Program-made: the position numbers and the translations under genes | The notes under the pieces: model-generated | What the model saw: only the letters and a program-made list of their open reading frames with translations | Database searches by the model: none | Told to the model about the DNA's origin: nothing | Assembly: GCF_000500935.1 (NCBI RefSeq) | Contig: NC_022998.1 | Location: 496,001-560,000 of the forward strand | Reading direction: 5' to 3' | Source: Spiroplasma apis B31 | GTDB lineage: Bacteria; Bacillota_I; Bacilli_A; Mycoplasmatales; Mycoplasmataceae | DNA length: 64,000 nucleotides | Part shown: positions 56,045 to 64,000 of the stretch, piece by piece | How positions within the stretch are numbered: position 1 is the stretch's first letter | How the letters are laid out: each line of letters starts with the position of its first letter

Positions 56045-57358
56045 ATGAATAATCTATTCTTATCTTATTTTAAAAAGAATATAGTAATATCAATCGGGGT
56101 TTTATTAACATTGATATTATCAACATTTCTCATTTTCACTTTTGGTTTACTACTTGCTAATAGTATTTATGCATATGCTTATAAAGATGTTTTGGAATTA
56201 ACAAACCCTTTAGGTCCATTAACTTTTTTTAATGGAATAGTAGGTATAATATTTTTTGTATCCATTTTCTCTATTTTTAGTCTTATCACATTATCTATGA
56301 GTTTAAGAGATTCTAGTTTTAAATTGCTTAGAATTATTGGTATCAGTCACACAAAACTGAGAGTATTTATTTTTTTTGAAATTTTTATTTACATGACTAT
56401 TGCAATTTTATTTTCCTTCTTTTTAAATATTCCATTTGCAAATTTTATTCTAAAGGAGTTAAAAAATAAGCAAGTAATTGAAAGTAATTTCAAAATATAT
56501 AATGAGTACTCATATCATTATATATTTGTACTAGCAACTATTTTAATTACATTGCTTTCAACATACTTTTCAACAAAAAGATTAAGAAAAATAGCGAGCG
56601 TGAGTTTTGATATACCAGAAAGTAAGAAGAAAAGAAATCTACGTATTATTTTTTCTTCTATTTTCTCTTTGATATGCATTGCATTATTGTCAAACAGTTA
56701 CACTATGCGAGGAGGTTTAGGATTAGGTTTATTGATAATAGTTATTATAAATTTTGTTTTTGCTTTCAGTCTTATAGGAAAAAAACTCTTATGTTACTTT
56801 TTAAAACTATTTAACAAAAGATCAAAAAGCATTTATAAAACAATTGTTTTAGAATCACTAATTGAAAATATTAATAAAATATTCGTTCTTATTAACTTGT
56901 TAATGGCTTTTTCAATGTTCGCTTATTATATTTATTCTACATATTCGTTTAGTGCAGTAGAAAAAAATAACTCACAAAACAATAGGGGGATTTATATACT
57001 CTTAATCATAAATTCTATATTTGGTTTAATAGTATTTACAAACACGTTAGTAGCATTTTTTACAAGTCAAGAAAGTAATTATAAGGTGATATACAAAATT
57101 GGTTTTAGTAAAAAGCAGATAATGTTCGTCATTATTATTACAAACTTTGTAATAACTCTTATAAGTCTGTTTGTTTCAACATTATTCTTCTCAATATTTA
57201 TATTTTGTTTTTATGGATTTAATGCTTCGAATTTTAACTTGTTAAAGTTATTTGAAAATATAGCAATAATGAATATTTTAATTTTATTAGTAACTACTTT
57301 ATTAGTGATTCCATTTTGTATTTACAACAACAAAAAATTAATGCACAAATACGATTAA
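56045..57358 (+). CDS. FtsX/MacB-like ABC permease
   Basis: A 437-residue membrane protein. An N-terminal helix (ISIGVLLTLILSTFLIFTFG), three helices of a first FtsX-like half with LLRIIGISHTKLRVFIFFEI, a central pair, and a second FtsX-like half with VIYKIGFSKKQIMFVIII and two more helices give eight to ten segments. The repeated pattern of helix, loop with IG-[IF]-S-x-x-[KQ]-[LI], helix is the FtsX signature. It follows the ATPase with no gap. The gene contains no TGA codon. It is convergent with the exporter gene at 57485; a terminator lies between. Confidence 0.88.
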   Translation: MNNLFLSYFKKNIVISIGVLLTLILSTFLIFTFGLLLANSIYAYAYKDVLELTNPLGPLTFFNGIVGIIFFVSIFSIFSLITLSMSLRDSSFKLLRIIGISHTKLRVFIFFEIFIYMTIAILFSFFLNIPFANFILKELKNKQVIESNFKIYNEYSYHYIFVLATILITLLSTYFSTKRLRKIASVSFDIPESKKKRNLRIIFSSIFSLICIALLSNSYTMRGGLGLGLLIIVIINFVFAFSLIGKKLLCYFLKLFNKRSKSIYKTIVLESLIENINKIFVLINLLMAFSMFAYYIYSTYSFSAVEKNNSQNNRGIYILLIINSIFGLIVFTNTLVAFFTSQESNYKVIYKIGFSKKQIMFVIIITNFVITLISLFVSTLFFSIFIFCFYGFNASNFNLLKLFENIAIMNILILLVTTLLVIPFCIYNNKKLMHKYD

Positions 57359-57360
57359 AT

Positions 57361-57398
57361 AAAATATCTCAATGTAGTATAGATATTTTATTTTTTTT
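57361..57398 (+). terminator. Terminator of the MacB-like pair
   Basis: AAAATATCT (57361-57369) pairs with AGATATTTT (57381-57389) and is followed by a long T run. Confidence 0.7.
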
Positions 57399-57484
57399 AT
57401 AATGTTATATTTAGTCATAAAAAAAATCTCCATATATAGAATTTATGAATAAATAAACATAAATGTATATAAGGAGAATTGTAG

Positions 57485-59069
57485 TTATAATTTTATTATT
57501 TCATCAAAATTTTGATTGTTTAAAATATTAGTTGTGTGGGAAATAAATATAATAGTTTTCTTTAAACCACCTATAATATTTTCTATTATTTCTCTATTTC
57601 CTTTATCTAAATTTGAAGTTATTTCATCAAAAATCAATATTTGTTTATTTTGTGTTAAAGATCTTGCTATTGATATTCTTTGTAACTCACCACCAGACAA
57701 ATTGCTGAAGTCATTATTTAAATCACTTTCCAAACTAGCGGAATTTGCTAATTCATTCAAATTAACGTTTTTCAAAGCTTTGAATAGTTTTCCATCTTCA
57801 ATACTTGGATCAAACAAAGAAATATTATTTCTCAAACTATCATTAAAAATGATAGTTTTTTGGGGCATATATCAAATTAAATTTTTAATATCCTCCTTAC
57901 TCAATGATTTATAATCGTGTTTTTCATTTATTATCAAATTACCTTGATAGTTATCTATTAAACCGAAAACAATATTTAGTAAAGTAGTTTTACCTTTTCC
58001 AGAATCACCAACAATCAAGTATTTTTTATTTTTTTCAAAAGTTAAATTAATATTTTTGAATATGTCTTTTTCAGCAACTTTATAGCTTAAATTTTTTACT
58101 TCTAGCTTTTCAAAAGCAATAAATTTTTTTGGATGTACTTGTTTCTCGTTATAATTAAATTTTTTGATCATGATAGTTCCTGCTTTTATAATAAAAGCAG
58201 AACCGAATAAACCGTTTACACCATTAAAAAATGTACCTGATATATTTGTAACTGCAAGTATTGAACCAACTTCTGTGTAATTATTTAACGATAAGAAAAT
58301 TGAAACAAATAGCATAATCATTTGACTAGAAATAAATAAAGAGAATAAGATTAAACCTTGAAAAGCGTTTACATATTGATAAGAAGCGACAGCTTTTTCT
58401 TCGCGTTTATTAGCTATGTTTATCAAGTTTGCAAACTTTCTTTTTTTCATTTGCATAAGAAAAAATTATATAACCATTTAGTAGGTTTTCAACCTTGCTT
58501 GAAAAAATTTCTCTCTCTTTTGACATTTTCTCGGTTTTTTTAGTAACAATTGATTGAACTAATGTCGGTAGTACTATCATAAGTATTGTTATCCCTAAAA
58601 GTGATAAACCTATTATTCAATGAAATGTAAAAATAGCATACGTTGCTAAAATTATAGCAGACAAGCTTTTGATCACATTGAACAAGTTTTCTATGCATAA
58701 ATTTTCAATTGAATTGACATCATTTGTAAATCATGATATCAATTCTCCTTTTTTATAACTGTTATATTCTTGATCACTAAATGAAATTATTTTTCTGCAT
58801 ATAAGGTTTTTTAATTCAATTTTTATTTTTTTAACAGTATATATTTTTAGTATGTTAGATATATAGTTTGATATTATTGATAATAAAAACGATATTGCCA
58901 CTATTATCGTATCTTTTGTAACACCTTGAATATTTTTTTCAAAGACATTATTTAAAACACTAGATAATTGATATCCTGCATAAACCATACAACCGTTTGA
59001 AACGGATGTTATTAAAAAGTAAGCGAAAATCAAATACCAATATTTATTAGTTAATCTTGTAAGTTTCAC
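57485..59069 (-). pseudogene. ABC exporter (TMD-NBD fusion), interrupted by a frameshift
   Basis: Read leftward from ATG 59069, the first half is a membrane domain (KLTRLTNKYWYLIFAYFLIT, then AIILATYAIFTFHWIIGLSL) that ends at a TAA near 58420, out of frame just after IIFSYANEKKK. The frame beside it continues in register with KFANLINIANKREEKAVASYQ and carries the ATPase: VGDSGKGKTTLL (Walker A), LSGGELQRISIARS, ILIFDEITSNLD and FISHT. The break lies in the A-rich GAAAAAAAG at about 58441-58449, so a one-base slip, either fixed or phase-variable, splits a protein of about 528 residues. The layout matches peptide or bacteriocin exporters. The neighbouring gene at 59090 is upstream in the same direction. 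Confidence 0.8.
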
Positions 59070-59089
59070 AATTTTAATCCTTTCTAAAA

Positions 59090-59740
59090 TTATTTACAAA
59101 TAATTTGTGAAATGTTCAAAAAATTGTTAGCAAACTGATCACCATAAAATAATCTTAATCTTTTTATAAATTGTGTTTTCAAAAAACTTACAATTAAATA
59201 CGTGATTCTTTTATAACTTTTGTAAATCTCAAAACTAATCAGAAACATAAAGAAAATTAAAGATTTAATATACTCATAAAAAGTTGTAATCACAGAAAAA
59301 ATATTCTCTATAACTTTTATCTTTATTAAATTTGATTTTGCAAAACTTATTTGCAAAATCAAAAAAGTATAAGCATATGTAATCAGAAGTAAAATTGTTA
59401 AAAGATTAAAAAAAACAAATAAATCAACTTGTTTATTATTTGTATACAAATAAAAGATGATATTTAACATAGATATAAGAGAAATAGTTAAATAATATTT
59501 AAATCAATATATTATTTCATAACAATATGAAGACATTGTTTTAACTAAGTTTATAAAAAGTAACATTGTAGATACAAAAAACAAAAGACTAAAGAAATTA
59601 ATCAAAGATGTAAATAAAAATAATAAAGAGTTTTGTAAATTATGATATATAAATGTAAGTGTTAGAGACAAAAGTATCATGAAGAATATCGATATCATTT
59701 TATGATTTATAATTATTTTATTATTTAGCCTTATTTTCAT
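59090..59740 (-). CDS. Membrane protein upstream of the broken ABC exporter
   Basis: A 216-residue protein with five or six hydrophobic segments (for example MISIFFMILLSLTLTFIYH near 15-33 and LLTILLLITYAYTFLILQI near 110). It runs through one TGA-coded Trp at 59501-59503. It ends 20 bases before the exporter gene and is read in the same direction, so the two were one operon. There is no recognised motif; it may be an accessory or immunity protein. It starts with a basic KIRLNNKIIINHK segment; a ribosome binding site AGGTGATG lies just before the ATG. Confidence 0.6.
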
Positions 59741-60232
59741 ATCATCACCTAGTTTTAGTATACACCTCTAGTTAAATTTATTTTTTTTATTGCTTGCTAA
59801 AAAAACTTAATCTTCTTTACTCTTTGCGTATATTTTTTCAGTGATTGTTCTTTGAAAGTCAAACTACTTGAATTTTATCTTTTGCTTTGAAATGAGAAAA
59901 ATACTTCAGAGAACAAACAAAATAGCACTTATAAGATTCGACAAGAATCTTATTTGTAACAAAACAAGAGATTTCGTTCGTCTGTTAACGATTTAAATTA
60001 TTATGCATAGTGAATTTCTAACAACCAACTTGATAGTAAATACTTTTGATTATTTTTTTAAACTGTCAGAAATTTTTTCAAAAAATAAAATATTATAATA
60101 TTTAAGTTTAATAAAAGAAAAGAACTGACAATAAAATTTCGCTAGTTCTGTATCAAACAAGCGGATATAAAATGGTATAAAGATCGAAAAAAAACTAATT
60201 GATGGGGTTATGTACCATTTTAGAGTGTAAAA

Positions 60233-60436
60233 GCAAATAAATATAACAGCTTCACTTGACGGAATATTCGTAGCATTTTTAACAAATTCATTAGTATTTA
60301 TTGATGTAGCCTTATCAAAAGTACTTCGTAATGCATTCTTAATTACGACAATTATATCCGATATCAAAAGTTAAAATTAGTATTTTTGGGTACTGATGGA
60401 ATTAGAGATAAGTATAAAACTATTAAATAATTTATT
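60233..60436 (+). pseudogene. Degraded duplicate of the fruA 3' end
   Basis: This stretch follows fruA positions of about 50058 to 50455. Shared pieces include GGAATATTC, AATTCATTAGTATTTA-TGATGTAGC, TTATCAAAA, GATATCAAAA and GTACT-ATGGA-TTAGAGA. It has many substitutions and internal deletions, and stops in frame, for example after GATATCAAAAGT. The remains point to an old segmental duplication or to a lost second fructose-type PTS gene ahead of hisS. Confidence 0.8.
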
Positions 60437-60462
60437 AAAACCTTCTTTATGAAGGTTTTTAT
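60437..60462 (+). terminator. Terminator AAAACCTTC...GAAGGTTTTT
   Basis: AAAACCTTC (60437-60445) pairs perfectly with GAAGGTTTT (60451-60459) around TTTAT and is followed by TATTAT. It lies after the fruA relic and before hisS. Confidence 0.75.
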
Positions 60463-60532
60463 TATGCTCAATTAGTATTTTTAACCTTTTAAAAATGGTG
60501 TAAAATTATATGGTTAGAAATAGGAGATTAAT

Positions 60533-61768
60533 ATGATTCAAAAACCAAGAGGAACAGAAGATTTATTTAATGAAAAGGTGAGAGAATTCTTTGCGTTAGA
60601 GTTAATTATTAGAAATTTAGTTGATTTATACAATTATCAAGAAATAAGAACACCAATTTTTGAGTCATTAGAGCTATTTAAACGAAGTGTTGGTGAGCAA
60701 ACTGATATAGTTTCTAAAGAAATGTACGTATTTAATGATAAAAAAAACCGTGAACTAGCATTAAAACCAGAGGGAACTGCACCAACAGTTAGATCTATTA
60801 TTGAAAATAAACTTTATATAAACGAAAACTTACCATTGAAACTATTTTATTTTGGTAGCATGTTTCGTTACGAAAGACCCCAATCAGGAAGACAAAGACA
60901 ATTTAACCAATTTGGCGTTGAAGTTTTTGGTAAAAAAACCCCTGAATTAGATGCAGAAATACTATGTTTAGCTGTTTCATTATTAAGAACTGTTGGAATA
61001 GAAGAGTTTCAAGTAAACTTAAATTACTTAATTACGGGAGAAAAAAGAGAAACATATATTGCATATTTAAAAGAAACATTAAGTGGTTTAGATTTATGTC
61101 AAGATTGTCAAAAGAGAATCGAATTAAATCCTTTACGTGTTTTAGATTGCAAAATTGATGCACCTAAATTCAAAGATTTAAAAGACATGAAAGAATATTT
61201 GAGTAATGATGAGAAAGAATACTATCAACAACTTAAAAATAATCTTAATAACTTAGGAATAACTTATCAAGAAAATGGTATGCTTGTTCGTGGATTAGAC
61301 TATTATACTGGTTTTGTTTTTGAAGTTATTGATGATACTGGAAGCACCCTTATTGGTGGTGGAAGATACGATAATTTAGTTCAAGAATTAGGAAATGTTG
61401 AGTTACAGGCAGCTGGATTTGGGATGGGTATCGAAAGAATCATCAATAAACTGGAAACACTAGGTATATCATTGGCTGAAGAACAAAGTGTTGATTGCTA
61501 TATTATCGCTTTGTGTGAAAAAGCTAAACAATTCTCAAATATTTTATTACTAATGATGCGTAGTGCAGGTATAAAATCAGAGTTCAATTACCAAGAAAGA
61601 AATTTAAAGTCAGCATTCAAGTTTTCAGAAAAACTTAAGGCTAAAAATATCATAATTATTGGAGAAAATGAATTAAAAAACAATGTTGTGGTTATTAAAA
61701 ATCAGATAACCAAAAAGGAAATAACTGTACCTTTTGATAAAATTATAGAAACAATAAGGGAGAAATAA
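60533..61768 (+). CDS. hisS: Histidyl-tRNA synthetase
   Basis: Charges tRNA-His in the cytoplasm. The 411-residue class II enzyme starts IQKPRGTEDLF and shows motif 1 around YNYQEIRTPIFESLELF, LKPEGTAPTVRSIIE, motif 2 FRYERPQSGRQRQFNQFGVEVFG, LVRGLDYYTGFVFEV, GGGRYDNLVQELG and motif 3 GFGMGIERI (about 295-303), followed by a normal anticodon-binding domain. There is no TGA codon in it. AGGAGA stands before the ATG. aspS begins five bases after the stop, the common hisS-aspS order of Firmicutes and Mollicutes. Confidence 0.98.
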   Translation: MIQKPRGTEDLFNEKVREFFALELIIRNLVDLYNYQEIRTPIFESLELFKRSVGEQTDIVSKEMYVFNDKKNRELALKPEGTAPTVRSIIENKLYINENLPLKLFYFGSMFRYERPQSGRQRQFNQFGVEVFGKKTPELDAEILCLAVSLLRTVGIEEFQVNLNYLITGEKRETYIAYLKETLSGLDLCQDCQKRIELNPLRVLDCKIDAPKFKDLKDMKEYLSNDEKEYYQQLKNNLNNLGITYQENGMLVRGLDYYTGFVFEVIDDTGSTLIGGGRYDNLVQELGNVELQAAGFGMGIERIINKLETLGISLAEEQSVDCYIIALCEKAKQFSNILLLMMRSAGIKSEFNYQERNLKSAFKFSEKLKAKNIIIIGENELKNNVVVIKNQITKKEITVPFDKIIETIREK

Positions 61769-61773
61769 AAATA

Positions 61774-63495
61774 ATGAGAAGAAGTCACACCTGTGGTCAA
61801 TTAACAATTAAGGAAATTAACCAAAATGTCGTTCTTGAAGGATGAGTTGCCAAAGTTCGTAAAATGGGAGCATTGAATTTTGTGGATTTAAGGGATCGTT
61901 ATGGTATTACACAATTAGTGGTAGATGAAAATATGAGTTTAGAGTTTTTGAAACCTGAATATGTTGTTAGAGTTTCGGGAGTTGTTATTGAAAGAAAATC
62001 AAAAAACGCAGACTTAATCACTGGTGAAATTGAAGTTAAATTAAATAAAATTGAGTTAATTAATAAATCAGAATTAACTCCTTTTGAGATTAAAAACAAC
62101 ATTGACTCACAAGAAGACACAAGATTAACTTATCGTTATTTAGACTTGCGTCGCCCTGAAATGCAAAATATTTTAGTAACAAGAAGTAAAGTTAATAATA
62201 TTATTCGTAATTATTTTGTAAATAACGATTTTATCGAGATTGAAACACCAATATTTGGTAAGTCTACACCAGAAGGTGCTAGAGACTTTTTGGTTCCTTC
62301 AAGATTAAATCCTGGTAAATTTTATGCTCTACCACAATCTCCACAATTATATAAACAATTATTCATGATTGCAGGGTTAGACCGTTACTTTCAAATAGTT
62401 AAATGTTTTAGAGATGAAGATTTAAGAATTGATCGTCAATTAGAGTTCACTCAATTGGATATGGAAATGGCTTTTGCAGAACAAGAAGATGTTATGCAAA
62501 CAATTGAAAGTTTATTGAAAAAATTAGTATTAGATTTAAAAGGTGTTGACATAAAAGGTAATTTTTTACGCCTAACTTACCAAGAAGCTATGGAAAAATA
62601 TGGAAATGATAAGCCTGATATTCGTTTTGGATACGAAATTCACACTTTAAATAATATATTCGATAATACAGAAATACCTTTATTTTCTAATCTTCAAGAT
62701 AAAAAAATTAGAGCGATTTGTGTTGACGCACTTTTAACTAAAAAAGATTTAGAAACATTAAGCGAAGTAGCTAAGCAAAATAGCGTGAATATCTTAGCCT
62801 TTGCTAAATTTGATCAAAACGAATGATCTGGTTCAATTGGTTCAAAATTGAATGATGCAGAAAAACAAGCATTAATCAAAGAGTTTGATATTAAAGAAAA
62901 AAGCACAATTCTATTTGTAGTTGATGAATATTATCGTGCAAGTAAAGCACTTAGTGCCGTAAGAAACACAGTCGCAAGCTTATTGAATACCTTAGACCCA
63001 AATGAATTGAAATTCTTATGGGTTGTTGATTTTCCGTTATTTGAGTTTTCTGAAGAAGAGAACCGTTATGTTGCTGCTCATCATCCATTTACAATGCCAT
63101 CAGAAAATTGTTTAAAAGATTTTGACATAAATAAAGAAAAAGCTTTTGCAAAAGCATATGATATAGTTCTTAATGGTTTTGAAATTGGTGGTGGAAGTCA
63201 AAGAATTACTGATCAAACTATTCAAAAACGAATGTTTGATGCTATCGGGTTAACTGAAAACCAAATTAAAGATAATTTTGGTTGATTTGTAAATGCCTAT
63301 AATTATGGGGCTCCTTATCATGCTGGGTGTGCTCTAGGTTTAGACAGAATAACAATGATATTAACTGGTGCACCAAATATTCGTGAAGTTATTGCATTTC
63401 CAAAAAACTCTTCTGGTATTGACCCGATGACAAATGCACCTGACATAGTAACTGAAACACAACTTAAAGAGTTATCAATTAAATCAGTTAAATAA
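61774..63495 (+). CDS. aspS: Aspartyl-tRNA synthetase
   Basis: Charges tRNA-Asp. The 573-residue bacterial-type enzyme has the N-terminal OB fold (RSHTCGQLTIKEINQNVVLE, GWVAKVRKMGALNFVDLRDR), class II motif 1 (FIEIETPIFGKSTPEGARDF), motif 2 (YFQIVKCFRDEDLRIDRQ, EFTQLDMEM), the bacterial GAD insert (about 285-400) and motif 3 (GCALGLDRITMILTG). The C-terminal VIAFPKNSSGIDPMTNAP is typical of bacterial AspRS. TGA is read as Trp in EGWVAK and elsewhere. It is co-transcribed with hisS and followed by a perfect 15-bp hairpin. Confidence 0.98.
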
Positions 63496-63515
63496 TTAAT
63501 TTTAAGTTAAAATAT

Positions 63516-63549
63516 TTTAAAAGGTAAATAAATGTATTTACCTTTTAAA
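63516..63549. terminator. Perfect 15-bp hairpin after aspS
   Basis: TTTAAAAGGTAAATA (63516-63530) and its exact complement (63535-63549) enclose AATG. No T run follows at once, so it may act in both directions through the A/T-rich stem itself. Confidence 0.65.
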
Positions 63550-63582
63550 CTTGTATAATAAAGTTGTTTGGGGGATCTTTTC

Positions 63583-64000
63583 ATGAAAATGTATAAAAAA
63601 ACAGGAGAAGTATATACACCTGAGTTAGTAGTTAAAAATATGTTGGATATGTTATCTTATAAAAATAAGAATATTTTAAAAAAGCATATAATTGATAATT
63701 CTTGTGGTTTAGGAGCTTTTTTATCTGTTATTGTTAAACGATACATTAAGGTATCTCTGGCCGCTAATATTAGCTTAAATGAAATTAAAAGAGATTTAGA
63801 GAAGTACATACACGGTATAGAATTAAACAAGGAAAGTCATAAAGTAACAATATCAACTTTGGATGAAATTTGTTTAGAACATAAAATACCTGGAAAAGTC
63901 AAATGAGATATTATTAATGGCGACTCCCTTTATATTAAAAAATATGATAAAAAGATGGATTTTGTAGTTGGTAATCCACCATATATTAGAATTCATGATT
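63583..64000 (+). CDS. N6-adenine DNA methyltransferase, 5' part (cut by window end)
   Basis: The first 139 residues are present. TGEVYTPELVVKNMLDMLS near the start, the AdoMet motif I in HIIDNSCGLGAFLSVIVKRY, GIELNKES (motif II) and the catalytic DFVVGNPPYIRIHD (motif IV, NPPY) are the pattern of Eco57I/TaqI-type N6-adenine methylases or methylase-restriction fusions. The start at 63583 is preceded by TTGGGGGA; a TTG at 63568 is in frame but overlaps that site. A TATAAT box lies at 63554-63559. Partner genes would lie beyond the window. The dead gene at about 33230 was of the same general class. Confidence 0.9.

Larger units (their letters stand above)
59741..60532. other. 792-base gap before hisS
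   Basis: The gap contains a perfect 9-bp inverted repeat (ATAAGATTC 59931-59939, GAATCTTAT 59945-59953), unassigned sequence with stops, the degraded fruA 3' end (60233-60436), a terminator (60437) and the hisS promoter region, with a TAAAATTAT box near 60501 and AGGAGA at about 60522. Confidence 0.65.

Overview
The window comes from a wall-less bacterium of the Mollicutes, most likely the Spiroplasma/Mesoplasma/Entomoplasma (Entomoplasmatales) group. The DNA is very AT-rich, UGA is read as tryptophan in almost every gene (coordinates below run through in-frame TGA to the true TAA/TAG stop), and lipoprotein signal peptides of the form MKKxLxLLGAxG...SC recur. No rRNA or tRNA gene was seen.

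Layout. 1-2,022: end of a coiled-coil protein and a 6-phospho-beta-glucosidase. 2,247-12,108: a complete type II-A CRISPR-Cas locus in the order tracrRNA, cas9, array (56 repeats, 55 spacers), cas1, cas2, long csn2. The array starts six bases after the cas9 stop, and the heptamer ATTTGAG, the known type II-A leader-anchoring motif, overlaps that stop. 12,931-20,621: more probable defence genes, namely a 940-residue NACHT/STAND-like P-loop ATPase, an IS relic, a UvrD-like helicase with a C-terminal PD-(D/E)XK-type nuclease motif, and a DpnII-type GATC restriction enzyme with its Dam methylase.

20,798-29,643: a complete hexuronate catabolic cluster. It holds a GntR/FadR-type regulator, then kdgK and eda leftward, then an ascorbate-type PTS IIC permease, a membrane protein, an SDR fructuronate reductase, uxaC, cutC and uxuA rightward. 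Together these can take glucuronate through fructuronate, mannonate, KDG and KDPG to pyruvate and glyceraldehyde-3-phosphate. Two near-palindromic 12-mers in the divergent promoter region are candidate operators.

29,644-36,352 is decayed accessory DNA: IS3-family relics, an ABC-like permease, a dead N6-adenine methylase and a lipoprotein. 36,353-42,958 is an apparent operon of a surface protein, an ABC ATPase, two permeases and a GH85 endo-beta-N-acetylglucosaminidase lipoprotein, suggesting host N-glycan use. 43,705-50,442 carries a lipoprotein, two tandem SemiSWEET genes and the fructose operon fruR-fruK-fruA, preceded by two copies of a GGTTGTTTTTGGTTGT motif.

50,443-60,532 is again accessory: small IS deletion derivatives, a second IS with 22-bp terminal inverted repeats, fragments of ATPase genes, an intact ABC pair, a frameshifted ABC exporter and a degraded copy of the fruA 3' end. 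The window closes with the housekeeping pair hisS-aspS and the start of an N6-adenine DNA methyltransferase cut by the window edge.

Limits: families were recognised by eye from motifs; no database search, RNA folding or spacer search was run. Boundaries of IS relics and pseudogenes are approximate.
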